Of a stretch of DNA of 64,000 nt, positions 35,312-44,186 are shown one piece after another. Made by a program: the position numbers and the translations under genes. This stretch comes from Nocardioides sp. Arc9.136 (GTDB taxonomy: Bacteria > Actinomycetota > Actinomycetes > Propionibacteriales > Nocardioidaceae): positions 2,232,001 to 2,296,000 of the forward strand of contig NZ_CP113431.1 in assembly GCF_030506255.1 (NCBI RefSeq), written 5' to 3'. Within the stretch, counting starts at the first letter, position 1. Each line of letters begins with the position of its first letter. The notes beneath the pieces are model-generated. The model was not told where the DNA came from, searched no databases, and saw only the letters and a list, made by a program, of their open reading frames with translations.

Positions 35312-36286
35312 TCAGAGCGGGTGGCGCCAGTGCCGCAGCTCGGCGGGGAGCCAGCCGAGGTCGCGGCCGCGATGCCGGCAGTCCCAGATCCGGAACACCA
35401 GCCCGCCGAGCTCGGCCACCCGGTCCAGCAGCCCGAGCCCGGCCCACCCCCGCACGTCGTGGCCGTAGGCCCGGCAGAACGCGGCGTAAGTCGTGGCGTC
35501 GACCTCGCCGCTGCGCAGCCGCCGGGCGACCGGGGCGAGGTCCAGCTCGCGCGGGGCCACCGCTGCCCAGTCCAGGTCGATCAGCCGCGGGGCGGCGCCG
35601 TCGAGCAGCACGTTCGAGGGAGAGACGTCCCCGTGGACCGCGCCCCAGCCGAGCTCGGACCAGGTGGCCGCGACCGCCTCGAGGAGCACGTCGCGGGCAC
35701 CGGCGAGGACCTCCGCCTGCTCCGCGGGCAGCGCGGCCGCCTGGGAGGCCACCCGCGAGAGCGGCTGCCACGGAGGCAGCGGCGCGCTCGCGTGGTCGTC
35801 GTGGAAGCGCCGCAGCAGGGCGCCCACCTCCGCCCACCCGACCGGGTCGGACGAGCCCAGCCAGGGCGCGACCGTGACCACCCCGTCCGGTGTCGACACC
35901 GGCGCCGCCACCGCGACCGCACCCGTCCGGCTGCCCCGCAGCCCGGCCCGGACCTGCTCGACGTGCGCCGGGTCGGTCCCGGGCGGGTAGACCTTGACCG
36001 CCCACGACCCGCACCGCAGGACGACGGTGGTGAGGGCGCTCACCGGCTCGAGGTCGCCCGCCCGGCGCCGGACCTGCGGCGGCAGGTGCGGCACCGCCGT
36101 GCGCCAGGCACGGACCGCCTCGGGGAGGCCCCACCCGGGGGCCGGCAGCGGGAGGGGCTCGGGTGCCGCGAGCCGGGTCCCCGGAGCGGGGCCGGCGGGG
36201 CCGGCGGGGACGGCGGGGACGGCGGGGACGGCGGGCTCGGCGGGGTCAGCGGGGTCAGCGGGCGCGACGGGCAGGGACGACGTCAT
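35312..36286 (-). CDS. Aminoglycoside phosphotransferase-like kinase
   Basis: A 324-residue APH/choline-kinase-like protein. The catalytic loop is VHGDVSPSNVLLD near residue 215, and the metal-binding LIDLDWAAVAPRELDLAPV follows, with an invariant lysine in WAVKVYPP near residue 97. The N-terminus carries a low-complexity PADPAEPAVPAVPAVPAGPA stretch from 9-bp DNA repeats. The substrate is unknown; many such proteins are not antibiotic kinases. Confidence 0.8.
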   Translation of the reverse strand: MTSSLPVAPADPADPAEPAVPAVPAVPAGPAGPAPGTRLAAPEPLPLPAPGWGLPEAVRAWRTAVPHLPPQVRRRAGDLEPVSALTTVVLRCGSWAVKVYPPGTDPAHVEQVRAGLRGSRTGAVAVAAPVSTPDGVVTVAPWLGSSDPVGWAEVGALLRRFHDDHASAPLPPWQPLSRVASQAAALPAEQAEVLAGARDVLLEAVAATWSELGWGAVHGDVSPSNVLLDGAAPRLIDLDWAAVAPRELDLAPVARRLRSGEVDATTYAAFCRAYGHDVRGWAGLGLLDRVAELGGLVFRIWDCRHRGRDLGWLPAELRHWRHPL

Positions 36287-36450
36287 GGCTCCTCGGGGCG
36301 GTGGACGGGGACCTCCCGGCCGACCCGTGGAGCGTCGGGGAATTCTGCACCGGTCCGGGCCCTCCCCGCCGCGGAACCGGCCGGGTGCCCGGTGTCCGCG
36401 GGCGTGAGGCGCGTCTCCCCCGCAGGTCGCGCCGTGGGACGATTCCCGGC

Positions 36451-36738
36451 ATGGCGGCCTACTGGATCAGCACGTACGTCGAGGTGACCGACGAGGAGAA
36501 GCTCGCGGCGTACGCAGCCCTCGCCGGGCCCGCGCTCGAGGGCGCGGGAGGGACGTTCCTCGCCCGCGGGCTCCCCGAGCAGGTGTACGAGGCCGGGCGG
36601 AGCACCCGGACCGTCCTCATCGAGTTCGCCTCCGTCGAGGCCGCGGTCGCCGCGCACGACGGGTCGGCCTACCAGGAGGCGCTGGCCGCCCTCGGCGACG
36701 GCGCCGTGCGCGACCTGCGGATCGTCCCCGGCGCCTGA
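36451..36738 (+). CDS. DUF1330 family protein
   Basis: A 95-residue ferredoxin-like dimer protein starting MAAYWISTYVEVTDEEKLAA, with RTVLIEFASVEAAVAAHDG and YQEALAALGDGAVRDLRIV, all typical for DUF1330. These proteins are often small enzymes or storage-like proteins; function unknown. It is divergent from the phosphotransferase gene. Confidence 0.8.
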   Translation: MAAYWISTYVEVTDEEKLAAYAALAGPALEGAGGTFLARGLPEQVYEAGRSTRTVLIEFASVEAAVAAHDGSAYQEALAALGDGAVRDLRIVPGA

Positions 36739-36741
36739 GGA

Positions 36742-36795
36742 GCCTCCGGGCCGCCTCCGGGCCGCCTCCGGGCCGCCTCCGGGCCGTCTCCGGCC
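36742..36795. repeat. 11-bp tandem repeat
   Basis: GCCTCCGGGCC occurs four times in perfect tandem (36742-36785), plus a degenerate fifth copy to about 36795. It begins 3 bases past the DUF1330 stop and sits upstream of the transglycosylase start at 36834. It could be the terminator/leader region or a slippage product. Confidence 0.85.
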
Positions 36796-36833
36796 GCTTC
36801 GCCGGGCTTGGGTCGATGCCTAGCCTGGTCGTG

Positions 36834-37838
36834 ATGCGACGACCGGCGGTGGCCCTCGGTCTCGCTGCCGTCCTCGCGGTGGCGGGCTGCGGATCGGCGA
36901 GCGAGGACCCGGCCGTCCCCGACGCTGACCGGACCCGCCCGACGGGCTCCTCGGCGGCTGCTCCCGGCGGGCCCTCCTCCAGTGCCTCCCCTGGTGCCAC
37001 CCCCGGTGCCACTCCCGATGACCCGGAGCTGCACCAGGCACTCGTGGCCGCGCTGGACGCGCCGCCCCAGCCCCCGCGGACCGCGGCCCGGCTCGTGGAC
37101 GGGCTGGTCGCCGCGGAGCGGGCGATCGCCGACCCGGCCACGGCCCCGGACGTGCTGTCCGCGGCCGCGCACGTGCAGCAGGTGGCCTACCGGCGCCTCG
37201 GGCAGCGGCCGGCGTGGGACGCCGCGGTGCTGCGCAGCGTGCCGCGCGGGCTGCGGAGCACGGTCCGCGCCAACGTCGCCTCCCGCCGGGAGTTCCAGTC
37301 GATGAGCTCGACCCCCAGCGACACCTTGCCGGCCTGGCGGATCGTCGAGCCGGAGCCGGCCGACCGGCTGCTCGCCCACTACCGGGCCGCCGAGCGCCGG
37401 TTCGGTGTGGACTGGGAGTACCTGGCCGCCATCAACCTCGTCGAGACCGCCATGGGGCGCATCCGGGGCACGTCGGTCGCCGGTGCACGGGGGCCGATGC
37501 AGTTCATCCCGGCGACGTGGGCGCAGTACGGGCGCGGGGACATCGAGGACGCGGGCGACGCGGTGATGGCCGCGGCCCGCTACCTCGACGCACGAGGGTT
37601 CACCCGGCCCGGTGGCCGGGCCCGTGCGCTGTACGCCTACAACAACCACCCGGCGTACGTCCGCGGCGTCACCCGGCTCGCGGAGGTCATGCAGGACCGG
37701 CCCCGCGCCTACCTCGGCTACCACCGCTGGCGGGTGTACTACCGCAGCGCCGCCGGCGACGTGCTGCTGCCCGTGGGCTACGAGCGCGAGCGGCCGGTAC
37801 CGGTGCGCCGGTGGCTGGCGCGCCGGTCCGGCGGCTGA
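36834..37838 (+). CDS. Lytic transglycosylase lipoprotein
   Basis: A 334-residue exported peptidoglycan enzyme. The lipobox LAVAGC places the lipid Cys at residue 19. A Thr/Pro/Ser linker follows to about residue 65. The catalytic SLT domain has NLVETAMGRIRG with the catalytic Glu near residue 205, then GARGPMQFIPATWAQYG and LYAYNNHPAYVR, as in bacterial SLT enzymes. It cleaves the glycan strand. ATG 36834 or GTG 36831 may be the start. Confidence 0.88.
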   Translation: MRRPAVALGLAAVLAVAGCGSASEDPAVPDADRTRPTGSSAAAPGGPSSSASPGATPGATPDDPELHQALVAALDAPPQPPRTAARLVDGLVAAERAIADPATAPDVLSAAAHVQQVAYRRLGQRPAWDAAVLRSVPRGLRSTVRANVASRREFQSMSSTPSDTLPAWRIVEPEPADRLLAHYRAAERRFGVDWEYLAAINLVETAMGRIRGTSVAGARGPMQFIPATWAQYGRGDIEDAGDAVMAAARYLDARGFTRPGGRARALYAYNNHPAYVRGVTRLAEVMQDRPRAYLGYHRWRVYYRSAAGDVLLPVGYERERPVPVRRWLARRSGG

Positions 37839-37856
37839 GCGCGAGCGCGAGGCGGC

Positions 37857-39470
37857 TCAGCAGGCGGCGTACGGCGCGCGGGCCACCGCGGCGCCGGAGG
37901 TGACCTGCTTGCCGCGCGCGAGGGACCAGCTGCGCTGCCAGTCGGAGTCGACCTGCGCACCGTTCATCTCCGCCCTGCCGCCGACGAGGCTGAAGCGGGG
38001 CACGAGCCGGCGGCCGAGGTGCGCCTGGCCGCCGGTGACGGTGGCGACGGGCCTGCCGTCGACGAACCAGGTGGTGTGCTTCGGCGCGACCTCGACAGCC
38101 ATGTTGAACGGCGTCTCGGCCAACCGCACGTCCGGCAGCCGGCGCGACCAGACCGCGCCCGCGCGCTGCGACCGCACCCCGACGCCCACGCCGGACGACC
38201 CCATGGTGACGTCGGCGACGACGACCGACTCGGGCGGGCACTCGGTCACCTCGGTGCCCTCGGGGACGAGGTCGAGACGGAAGCGGAACGGACGCGGCCC
38301 GCCCTCCCAGGCGTGGCCCTGGAGCCGGAACTCCCAGCGCCCGGTCGAGCGGCTGTTGCCGCGCAGGGTGGCGGTCGTCGTGCCGCGGTCGCCGGTGCCG
38401 CCGTGCTTGAGCTTGCTCTGCAGGACGAGCCCGCCGTTGAACGGCGTCGCGCGGCCGGTGCCGTCGGAGGTGTCGAGCCAGGTCCCGCGGCGCTGGGTGC
38501 CCTTCGACGGCGGGGACGTGAGGTCCTGGCCGCGCTCCCAGGCGAAGTCGAACAGCGTCGAGCCCCAGCGGTAGCGCTCGCTCGCCGTGGGACGCACCGC
38601 GCTGCGACTGGGCGCGACGGCGCGGGGCGCGGGGACGACCGGGGTCGGGCGCGGCAGCACCTCGCCCAGGCCGAGGACCGAGAAGTACGCCGGGAACGAG
38701 GCGTACCAGCCGATCCGGTTCCGCCCGCGGTCCCAGCGCTCCTGCCGGGCCCGCAGGACCCGGTCGCCGAGCACCGGTGCGGTGACGCGGAACGTCGCGT
38801 GCCCGGCGCTGTCGGTGACGCCCTCCTGGATCGTGCGCCACCGGTTCCCGTCGTACCGCTCCTGGAGGAGCACGGTGCGGCCGGGGATCGGCGGCGGCGT
38901 GCCGAGCGCGGACCGCACGGCGGGGGTGGTGTCGGCGACGACGGTGAACGGCAGCAGCGGCGCGACGGCGTGGAACGGGGAGTCGGCATCGGCACCGCGC
39001 AGGGCGAGCGTGATCTCCTGGGGGCGGGCGTTGAACAGGCGCGAGCGGGTCGCGACCCCTCCCCCGGCGACGCGGTACTTGATGTCGAACATCGACGGCG
39101 CGGTGAAGGTGTAGTCGAAGCCACCTCGGGCGTCGGTGCGGAAGGCGGAGTCGGGGACGTCGAGCCACCGGTCGCCGGGACGGTTCATGTGCGACTGCAG
39201 GTGGACGGTGCGCCGGCCGGTGCGGCCGACGTTCCCCCGGAACCGGACCGCCTGGCCCGGCACGTAGACCGGCGGGGTGACGGTCAGCGTCGCGCGCCGC
39301 GCCGCCGGTGCGGGCGCTGCGGCCGACGGCACTGCGGCGGCGGTCGAACCACCGGAGGCGCTGGCGGAGGGGACGTCGACGGTCGTGGCGAGGGTCGGGA
39401 CGAGGAGGGCCGCGGCGAGGGCCGCGAGGAGACGGTGGGAACGGTGGGGGCGGGGCGTGCGGGGGGTCAC
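37857..39470 (-). CDS. Secreted protein with Ig-like and GH16-like jelly-roll domains
   Basis: A 537-residue exported protein starting GTG 39470; signal about residues 10-40 (LLAALAAALLVPTLA to ASASG). The N-terminal half has beta-sandwich repeats: LTVTPPVYVPGQAVRFRGNV and GRTVLLQERYDGNRWRTIQE. The C-terminal half, from RWGSTLFDFAWERGQDL, resembles a GH16/LamG jelly roll (GLVLQSKLKHGGTG, GRWEFRLQGHAW, TTWFVDGRPVATVTG). The GH16 catalytic E-x-D-x-x-E is not seen where expected, so it probably binds rather than cuts sugars. Confidence 0.7.
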   Translation of the reverse strand: MTPRTPRPHRSHRLLAALAAALLVPTLATTVDVPSASASGGSTAAAVPSAAAPAPAARRATLTVTPPVYVPGQAVRFRGNVGRTGRRTVHLQSHMNRPGDRWLDVPDSAFRTDARGGFDYTFTAPSMFDIKYRVAGGGVATRSRLFNARPQEITLALRGADADSPFHAVAPLLPFTVVADTTPAVRSALGTPPPIPGRTVLLQERYDGNRWRTIQEGVTDSAGHATFRVTAPVLGDRVLRARQERWDRGRNRIGWYASFPAYFSVLGLGEVLPRPTPVVPAPRAVAPSRSAVRPTASERYRWGSTLFDFAWERGQDLTSPPSKGTQRRGTWLDTSDGTGRATPFNGGLVLQSKLKHGGTGDRGTTTATLRGNSRSTGRWEFRLQGHAWEGGPRPFRFRLDLVPEGTEVTECPPESVVVADVTMGSSGVGVGVRSQRAGAVWSRRLPDVRLAETPFNMAVEVAPKHTTWFVDGRPVATVTGGQAHLGRRLVPRFSLVGGRAEMNGAQVDSDWQRSWSLARGKQVTSGAAVARAPYAAC

Positions 39471-39673
39471 GCACGGGATTCTGAGGTCGACGCGGCCAGA
39501 TCCCCGCACCCGTCCTCCGATCGGAGGATGCCCCCCGCCCGGCCGGGTCAGCAGTCGTACGACGGTGAGCCGATGCCCGGCGAGCCGGGACACCGGATGC
39601 CGCTGCGCGTAAGATGATCGAGTTAGCAGACTTCGGCGCAGACGTCCGGACAGGCACGGGAGGTGGCGGCGCG
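39471..39673. other. Intergenic region
   Basis: About 200 bases upstream of the secreted-protein gene. Its promoter should be here. No gene is supported. Confidence 0.4.
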
Positions 39674-39766
39674 GTGCTCGCACGGTGGGGCTGGGACGCG
39701 GAGGACACCGTCGTGGTCGGGGCTTGGTTGGAGCTGTGCGCCGTGCTGTTCCTCTGGGTGTCGTGA
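39674..39766 (+). CDS. Possible 30-residue protein
   Basis: GTG 39674 opens a frame reading LARWGWDAEDTVVVGAWLEL then CAVLFLWVS to TGA 39766. GGGAGG lies about 12 bases upstream. The C-terminus is hydrophobic, so it could be a tiny membrane peptide. Evidence is only the ribosome binding site and the hydrophobic pattern. Confidence 0.25.
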   Translation: MLARWGWDAEDTVVVGAWLELCAVLFLWVS

Positions 39767-39778
39767 CCTCGTCCGGGC

Positions 39779-40153
39779 TCAGGGCCCGAGCAGGCCGATC
39801 ACCGTCGCCCGGTCCACCGCCTGGCCGCGCGAGGAGACCCCCAGCTTGCGGTAGATGGCGGAGACCTCGGAGGCGACGGTGTTGCGGCACAGGTGCAGCC
39901 GCTGGGCGATGTCGGCGAGCCGCAGGTGGGTCGGGAGGTACGGCAGGAGCCGCAGCTCGGCCGGGGAGCGCGGAACGTCGGCGGGCGACTTTGCGCGGCC
40001 CGGCAGCACGTCGTCGATCTCGCGCAGCAGCTGCCGCACGCTGGACCGGTCGCCGCGCACCCAGCGGACCTGGGCGAGCTGGAGCCTGCTCCTGCACGCC
40101 AGCCACGGCGGCGAGCGCGGCGTCTCGGGAGGCGGTGTCGAGGCGGCCTCCAC
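39779..40153 (-). pseudogene. C-terminal remnant of a LuxR-type regulator
   Basis: Only about 124 residues remain. The end is a clear LuxR HTH: SPAELRLLPYLPTHLRLADI, then AQRLHLCRNTVASEVSAIYR and KLGVSSRGQAVDRA. The residues before it (RLQLAQVRWVRGDRSSVRQL) match the last helices of a large MalT-like regulator. No ATP-binding N-terminal domain lies upstream, and an in-frame stop precedes the GTG. It is likely the surviving tail of a once ~900-residue protein, though expression of a free DNA-binding domain cannot be excluded. Confidence 0.65.
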
Positions 40154-40265
40154 CCTCGGATCCGCTGGGGCCGCTGGTCACGGCCACGCCGTAGGCACGG
40201 TTCCGGCGGTCCTTGCGGGGTCGGAGGTCCCGGACGAACGGTCTTGTGGCGCCGTGGATCCCGCC

Positions 40266-40282
40266 CCGGACGGCCCGTCCGG
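40266..40282 (-). terminator. Hairpin after aquaporin gene
   Basis: CCGGACG and CGTCCGG around GCC, a 7-bp stem, 11 bases past the aquaporin stop. Confidence 0.5.
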
Positions 40283-40293
40283 TCGGCCCAGGC

Positions 40294-41052
40294 TCACCCC
40301 TCCGAGGCGTCCTCCAACGGCGTCGCCGGCTCGTCGCGCCCGAGCAGCGCGGCGTGCCCGACGCCGGCGATGGCGGCCCCCGCCAGCGGGGCGAGGATGA
40401 AGAGCCACAGCTGCGCGATGGCGTCACCGCCCGCGAAGAGCGCCGGGCCGATCGAGCGGGCCGGGTTCACCGACGTGTTGGTCACCGGGATGCTGACCAG
40501 GTGGATCAGGGTGAGCGTCAGCCCGATCGCCAGCGGGGCGAACCCCTTCGGGGCACGGGTGTCCGTCACCCCGAGGATGACGAGGAGGAAGACGGCGGTC
40601 AGCACGACCTCGATCACCAGCGCGGCCAGCAACGAGTACCCGCCGGGCGACCGGTCGCCGTACCCGTTGGAGGCGAAGCCCGAGCCGCTCGCCGAGAACT
40701 CCGGCTGGCCGGACGCGACGAGGTACAGGACGGCGGCGGCGACGACGGCGCCGACGACCTGGGCCACGACGTACGCCGGGACGTCCCTCCACGCGAACCG
40801 GCCGCCGGTCGCCAGCCCGATCGTGACGGCGGGGTTGAAGTGACCGCCGGAGAGGTGGCCCACGGCGTAAGCCATGACGAGCACGGAGAGCCCGAAGGCG
40901 AACGAGACCCCCAGGAACCCGATGCCGACGAGGACGCCGCCGGCCACGACCCCCGAGGCAAGCACGGCCGCGCCGCACCCGCCGAGGACGAGGACGAAGG
41001 TGCCGAGGAGCTCCGCCGTCAGGCGCTGGACCGTCGTGGTCGGGTCGACCAT
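40294..41052 (-). CDS. Aquaporin, AqpZ-like
   Basis: A 252-residue channel with six membrane segments and both NPA loops: [11 protein letters not shown] near residue 66 and [15 protein letters not shown] near residue 190. The Arg after the second NPA is present, as in water-selective AqpZ. Start: GAGGAG lies six bases before ATG 41052 but touches ATG 41058, so 41052 is preferred. It should pass water, perhaps also small solutes. Confidence 0.92.
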   Translation of the reverse strand: MVDPTTTVQRLTAELLGTFVLVLGGCGAAVLASGVVAGGVLVGIGFLGVSFAFGLSVLVMAYAVGHLSGGHFNPAVTIGLATGGRFAWRDVPAYVVAQVVGAVVAAAVLYLVASGQPEFSASGSGFASNGYGDRSPGGYSLLAALVIEVVLTAVFLLVILGVTDTRAPKGFAPLAIGLTLTLIHLVSIPVTNTSVNPARSIGPALFAGGDAIAQLWLFILAPLAGAAIAGVGHAALLGRDEPATPLEDASEG

Positions 41053-41312
41053 GGTCATCTCCTCACGGCCGGGGACGAGGGAGGTGGGCCGGCCGTCCCG
41101 CCAGCCTGGGCGGGCGCCCGCCGGTGCACATCCCCCAGAACAGATGAGACGCAGCGGCTCCGTCCGGGCTGCGCGGACCCGTCGTCCGAGGTCGAGGTCC
41201 CGCGGCGGCCTCGGGGAGGAGTCACGCCGGACCCGTTTGGACCGCCAACCCAGGTGGGACGCTCCGGTCGGGGCACCCACCGACGGGGCCCACGACGAGC
41301 AGGGAGAGCCGG

Positions 41313-41402
41313 ATGACGAGGAACGGGAAGAACTACGGGCCGGGGGCGACCGCGTTCCTGGTGGTCGTCGTCATCTTGGCGGTCATCGTCATCGTCCTCT
41401 GA
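41313..41402 (+). CDS. 29-residue membrane protein
   Basis: ATG 41313, with GGGAGAG five bases upstream, encodes [15 protein letters not shown] followed by a hydrophobic helix [14 protein letters not shown] and a stop at 41402. A basic N-terminus with one membrane segment is typical of tiny bitopic proteins. Too short for usual gene callers; no family recognised. Confidence 0.55.
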   Translation: MTRNGKNYGPGATAFLVVVVILAVIVIVL

Positions 41403-41468
41403 CGAGGGCGCCAGCCGGATTGGGCACGCAGGCCGCTCGCGCGCGGCGATCGAGGGCATGCTGTCCAG

Positions 41469-42164
41469 ATGCCGGAGTTTCGAGACGTCGAGGAAGCCGT
41501 TGCGCACCTCGCGCGCGTCGAGTCGCTCCCCTTCTCGATGTACGGCATCGGTGCTGCAGGTCACGAGATCCGGGTCGAGGTCGACCATCGGAGCGTGCAC
41601 GAGGCGCGTGCCTGGTTCGACCGCCACCGGATCAGGCTCGCCGACGGGCGCGGCGTCCCGGTCGCGGTGGTCGGCCGCCGAGGTCCTTGCTGGACCACTG
41701 AGCCGGTAGGCGGCCCGCACGTGCGACCGACCGACATCGACCTCGCTGCCCTCGTGGGCTGCCCCGCTCAGCACGCCGCGGGGAGCGCCGGGCCTGAGGG
41801 CGGTTCTGGCCTACTCCCGCTTCGGGGAAGGATCCGCGCCTGGGCAGACCGCGGCGACGCGCGCGGCCAGCTCCGCGAATCAGCACCGGTTCTTGACGAG
41901 CGTCGCGCACAGTCGACATCGCCACCGGCCCAGCCCGCCTGTGCGGTCGAGGGCGCCGGACGCTGCTGGCTCCGGGTCGGGATCGTCGGCGCACTCGCGT
42001 GCAGGGACGTCGCCGTGCGCACGTCGGTCGCCCAGCCGCGTCGACTGCTCAGGGCCCGCGGCGCGGAGAACCGCCGGCGTCAGTCGTCCTCGTGTGTCGG
42101 GGCGGGCACGTCGGCCCGGTCCTGGGGTTCTGCCGCGCCGGGCATCGGCTGGATCAGCTGGTAG
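41469..42164 (+). CDS. Hypothetical protein, possibly decayed 3' part
   Basis: Residues 1-75 look well coded (MPEFRDVEEAVAHLARVESL, GAAGHEIRVEVDHRSVHEAR, RHRIRLADGRGVPVAVVG). After about 41700 codon bias is lost and the frame runs 85 bases into the convergent ArsR gene. Probably a short protein of about 80 residues whose 3' end has a frameshift, or a longer one that has decayed. Confidence 0.4.
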   Translation: MPEFRDVEEAVAHLARVESLPFSMYGIGAAGHEIRVEVDHRSVHEARAWFDRHRIRLADGRGVPVAVVGRRGPCWTTEPVGGPHVRPTDIDLAALVGCPAQHAAGSAGPEGGSGLLPLRGRIRAWADRGDARGQLRESAPVLDERRAQSTSPPAQPACAVEGAGRCWLRVGIVGALACRDVAVRTSVAQPRRLLRARGAENRRRQSSSCVGAGTSARSWGSAAPGIGWISW

Positions 42165-42688
42165 ACCGAGTACGTCTGGCGGCCGTCGTCTGCACCCGCA
42201 TGCGGACCCTGGGTGCGGCGCCGCCAGTGCTCGACCACGGCATTGATCTCCGACGACAGCTCGCGGGACTCCTCGGCCGTCAGCCGGACGGCGTGCTCCG
42301 AGACGCTCCTGGCGTGGTCTCCCCCGGGGGCGAGGGCCTGGTCGACCAGGTGATGACCCCAGGCGACGGCACTGCGCTGGAACACGGCGTACGCCGCCCT
42401 CCCTCCCGGTCGATCGAGCACGTCGCCGGTGCGGAAGTTGATGCCCTCCTCGTCGGCGAGCCGCCACACGCGGTCGCGGCGGTCGCGAGCCTCGTCGGGT
42501 GCCTCTTCGACCAGGCCGTACTTGGCGAGCTGGCGCAGGTGGAAGCTGGCCTGGTTCGCCGGCACGTCGAGCAGTCGAGCGATGTCGGCCGCACGCAGCG
42601 AGCCAGCGGCGGAAAGCTCGGACAAGATCCTGTTCCGAGTCGGGTGAGCGACCGCGCGGAGGATTCGAGGGTCGTCGTACGTCGCCAT
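42080..42688 (-). CDS. ArsR-family winged-helix regulator
   Basis: A 202-residue regulator. The DNA-binding domain covers about residues 5-85: ILRAVAHPTRNRILSELSAA, then LLDVPANQASFHLRQLAKYG and LVEEAPDE. No metal-binding Cys cluster is seen. The C-terminal half is helical and may bind a small molecule. It is divergent from an MFS exporter gene, the usual layout for a repressor of efflux. Three spaced repeats lie between them. Confidence 0.82.
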   Translation of the reverse strand: MATYDDPRILRAVAHPTRNRILSELSAAGSLRAADIARLLDVPANQASFHLRQLAKYGLVEEAPDEARDRRDRVWRLADEEGINFRTGDVLDRPGGRAAYAVFQRSAVAWGHHLVDQALAPGGDHARSVSEHAVRLTAEESRELSSEINAVVEHWRRRTQGPHAGADDGRQTYSVYQLIQPMPGAAEPQDRADVPAPTHEDD

Positions 42689-42719
42689 GGGGCCACCCTA
42701 AGGCGACCCGCACCGGGCA

Positions 42720-42755
42720 TTGCGCACTATTCGTTGCGCACTATATGTTGCGAGC
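42720..42755. promoter_or_regulatory. Three iterons between ArsR and MFS genes
   Basis: TTGCGCACTAT occurs at 42720-42730 and 42734-42744, and TTGCGAGC at 42748-42755. All begin 14 bases apart. The last copy touches the MFS ATG at 42756. They are good candidates for the ArsR operator. Confidence 0.65.
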
Positions 42756-44018
42756 ATGCCGGCCTACCGCACGCTCGCCCGCAATCACGACTTCCGCGCA
42801 CTCTGGATCGGACAGACCGTCTCGGAAGTGGGCAGCCGGATGTCGATGTTCGTGTTCCCGCTGCTTGCCTACCTGCTCACCGGGTCCGCGCTCGTCGCTG
42901 CGGCAGCGGAGGCGCTCCACCTGCTCGGGCTGGCCGGCGCACTGCTGCCCGCCGGGGTGCTCGCGGACCGGGTGGACCGTCGACGGATCATGCGGGCGGC
43001 CAGCGGCGCCGGCGTGTGCCTCTACTCCTCGCTCGCCATCGCCGGTGCGCTCGGTGCACTGACCGTCCCGCACCTGATGGTGGTCGCGCTGCTCACCGGC
43101 GTCGGCGCTGGGGTGTTCATGCCCGCAGAGATCGCCGCCCTCCCTCTGGTGGTCACGCGCGAGGAGCTGCCGACCGCGCTCAGCCAAAATCAGGCGCGCC
43201 TCCACGTCGCGGCCCTGGTCAGTGCCCCGCTCGGTGGCCTGCTCCTGGGGGTCCTTCGGTGGTTGCCGTTCGCGGTCGACGCAGTCACCTTCGCGTTCTC
43301 GTGGGTGCTGCTGGGCCGACTGCACACCGACCTCTCCCCCACCTCCGCGAGCAGCGGCCGGCGGCGGCCGTGGGCGGAGCTGGCCGAGGGGGTGCGGTTC
43401 GTGTGGTCGCGGCCGTTCTTCCGGGTGCTGATGATGTGGAGCGCGCTGACGAACCTGGCTGTGAACGCACTGTTCTTCCTCGCCGTCCTGCGGCTCGTCG
43501 GCAGCGGCACCGACGCCGTCCACATCGGTCTCGTCGAGGCTGTTGCCGGGGCCGCTGGCATCACCGGGGCCGTGCTCGCGCCGTGGCTGGTCGAGCGGCT
43601 GGCGACCGGCCACCTGACCGTCGCCATCGCTTGGTCCTTCGTGCCCCTGGTCGTCCCGATGGCGCTGTGGAACGAGCCGCTCGTCGTCGCAGCCGCCCTC
43701 GGCACCGGCATGCTGCTCAACCCGGCGGGCAACGCCGGTATCGCGTCCTACCGGATCGCCGTCACTCCTCCCGAGCTGGTCGGCCGCGTGCAGTCGACCT
43801 CTCAGTTCGTGTCGATGTCCGCGATGCCGCTCGCGCCGTTGCTCGCGGGGGTGATGCTGGAAGCCTGGGGTGGCTCCGCGGCGATACTGGCGCTCGGTGC
43901 GTTCATCGTCGTCGTCGCGTGCCTGCCGACGTTCTCCCGATCCGTGCGCGCGGTGCCGCGACCGGCGGCGTGGGAGCGGTTCGTGGCGCCCGGGGCGGTC
44001 GCGTCGCCGGCGGCTTGA
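42756..44018 (+). CDS. MFS exporter, enterobactin-exporter-like
   Basis: A 420-residue transporter with about 12 membrane segments: FRALWIGQTVSEVGSRMSMF at the start, then LPAGVLADRVDRRRIMR (loop 2-3 motif) and ALSQNQARLHVAALVSAPLG in the middle. This pattern fits the MFS group of drug or siderophore exporters. Divergent from an ArsR gene, so probably induced by the substrate. Confidence 0.85.
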   Translation: MPAYRTLARNHDFRALWIGQTVSEVGSRMSMFVFPLLAYLLTGSALVAAAAEALHLLGLAGALLPAGVLADRVDRRRIMRAASGAGVCLYSSLAIAGALGALTVPHLMVVALLTGVGAGVFMPAEIAALPLVVTREELPTALSQNQARLHVAALVSAPLGGLLLGVLRWLPFAVDAVTFAFSWVLLGRLHTDLSPTSASSGRRRPWAELAEGVRFVWSRPFFRVLMMWSALTNLAVNALFFLAVLRLVGSGTDAVHIGLVEAVAGAAGITGAVLAPWLVERLATGHLTVAIAWSFVPLVVPMALWNEPLVVAAALGTGMLLNPAGNAGIASYRIAVTPPELVGRVQSTSQFVSMSAMPLAPLLAGVMLEAWGGSAAILALGAFIVVVACLPTFSRSVRAVPRPAAWERFVAPGAVASPAA

Positions 44019-44186
44019 GCGCGCGGCCCCAGCGGGACAGCCGATGGGCGCCCCTCCCGGCTCCCCGCGGGCGATCCCCGTCGACATCACGCTGAAGGAA
44101 AACCCTGCCGCTCCCAGGTTCCGCTGGTCGCGCGAGCCGCCGAACAACCGCGGGTGGTGCACCCAGCAGAGACCCGCACCACGCGG

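Noticed and set aside
35312..36286. Aminoglycoside resistance gene
   Set aside because: The APH fold is clear, but the family is broad and nothing shows antibiotic specificity.
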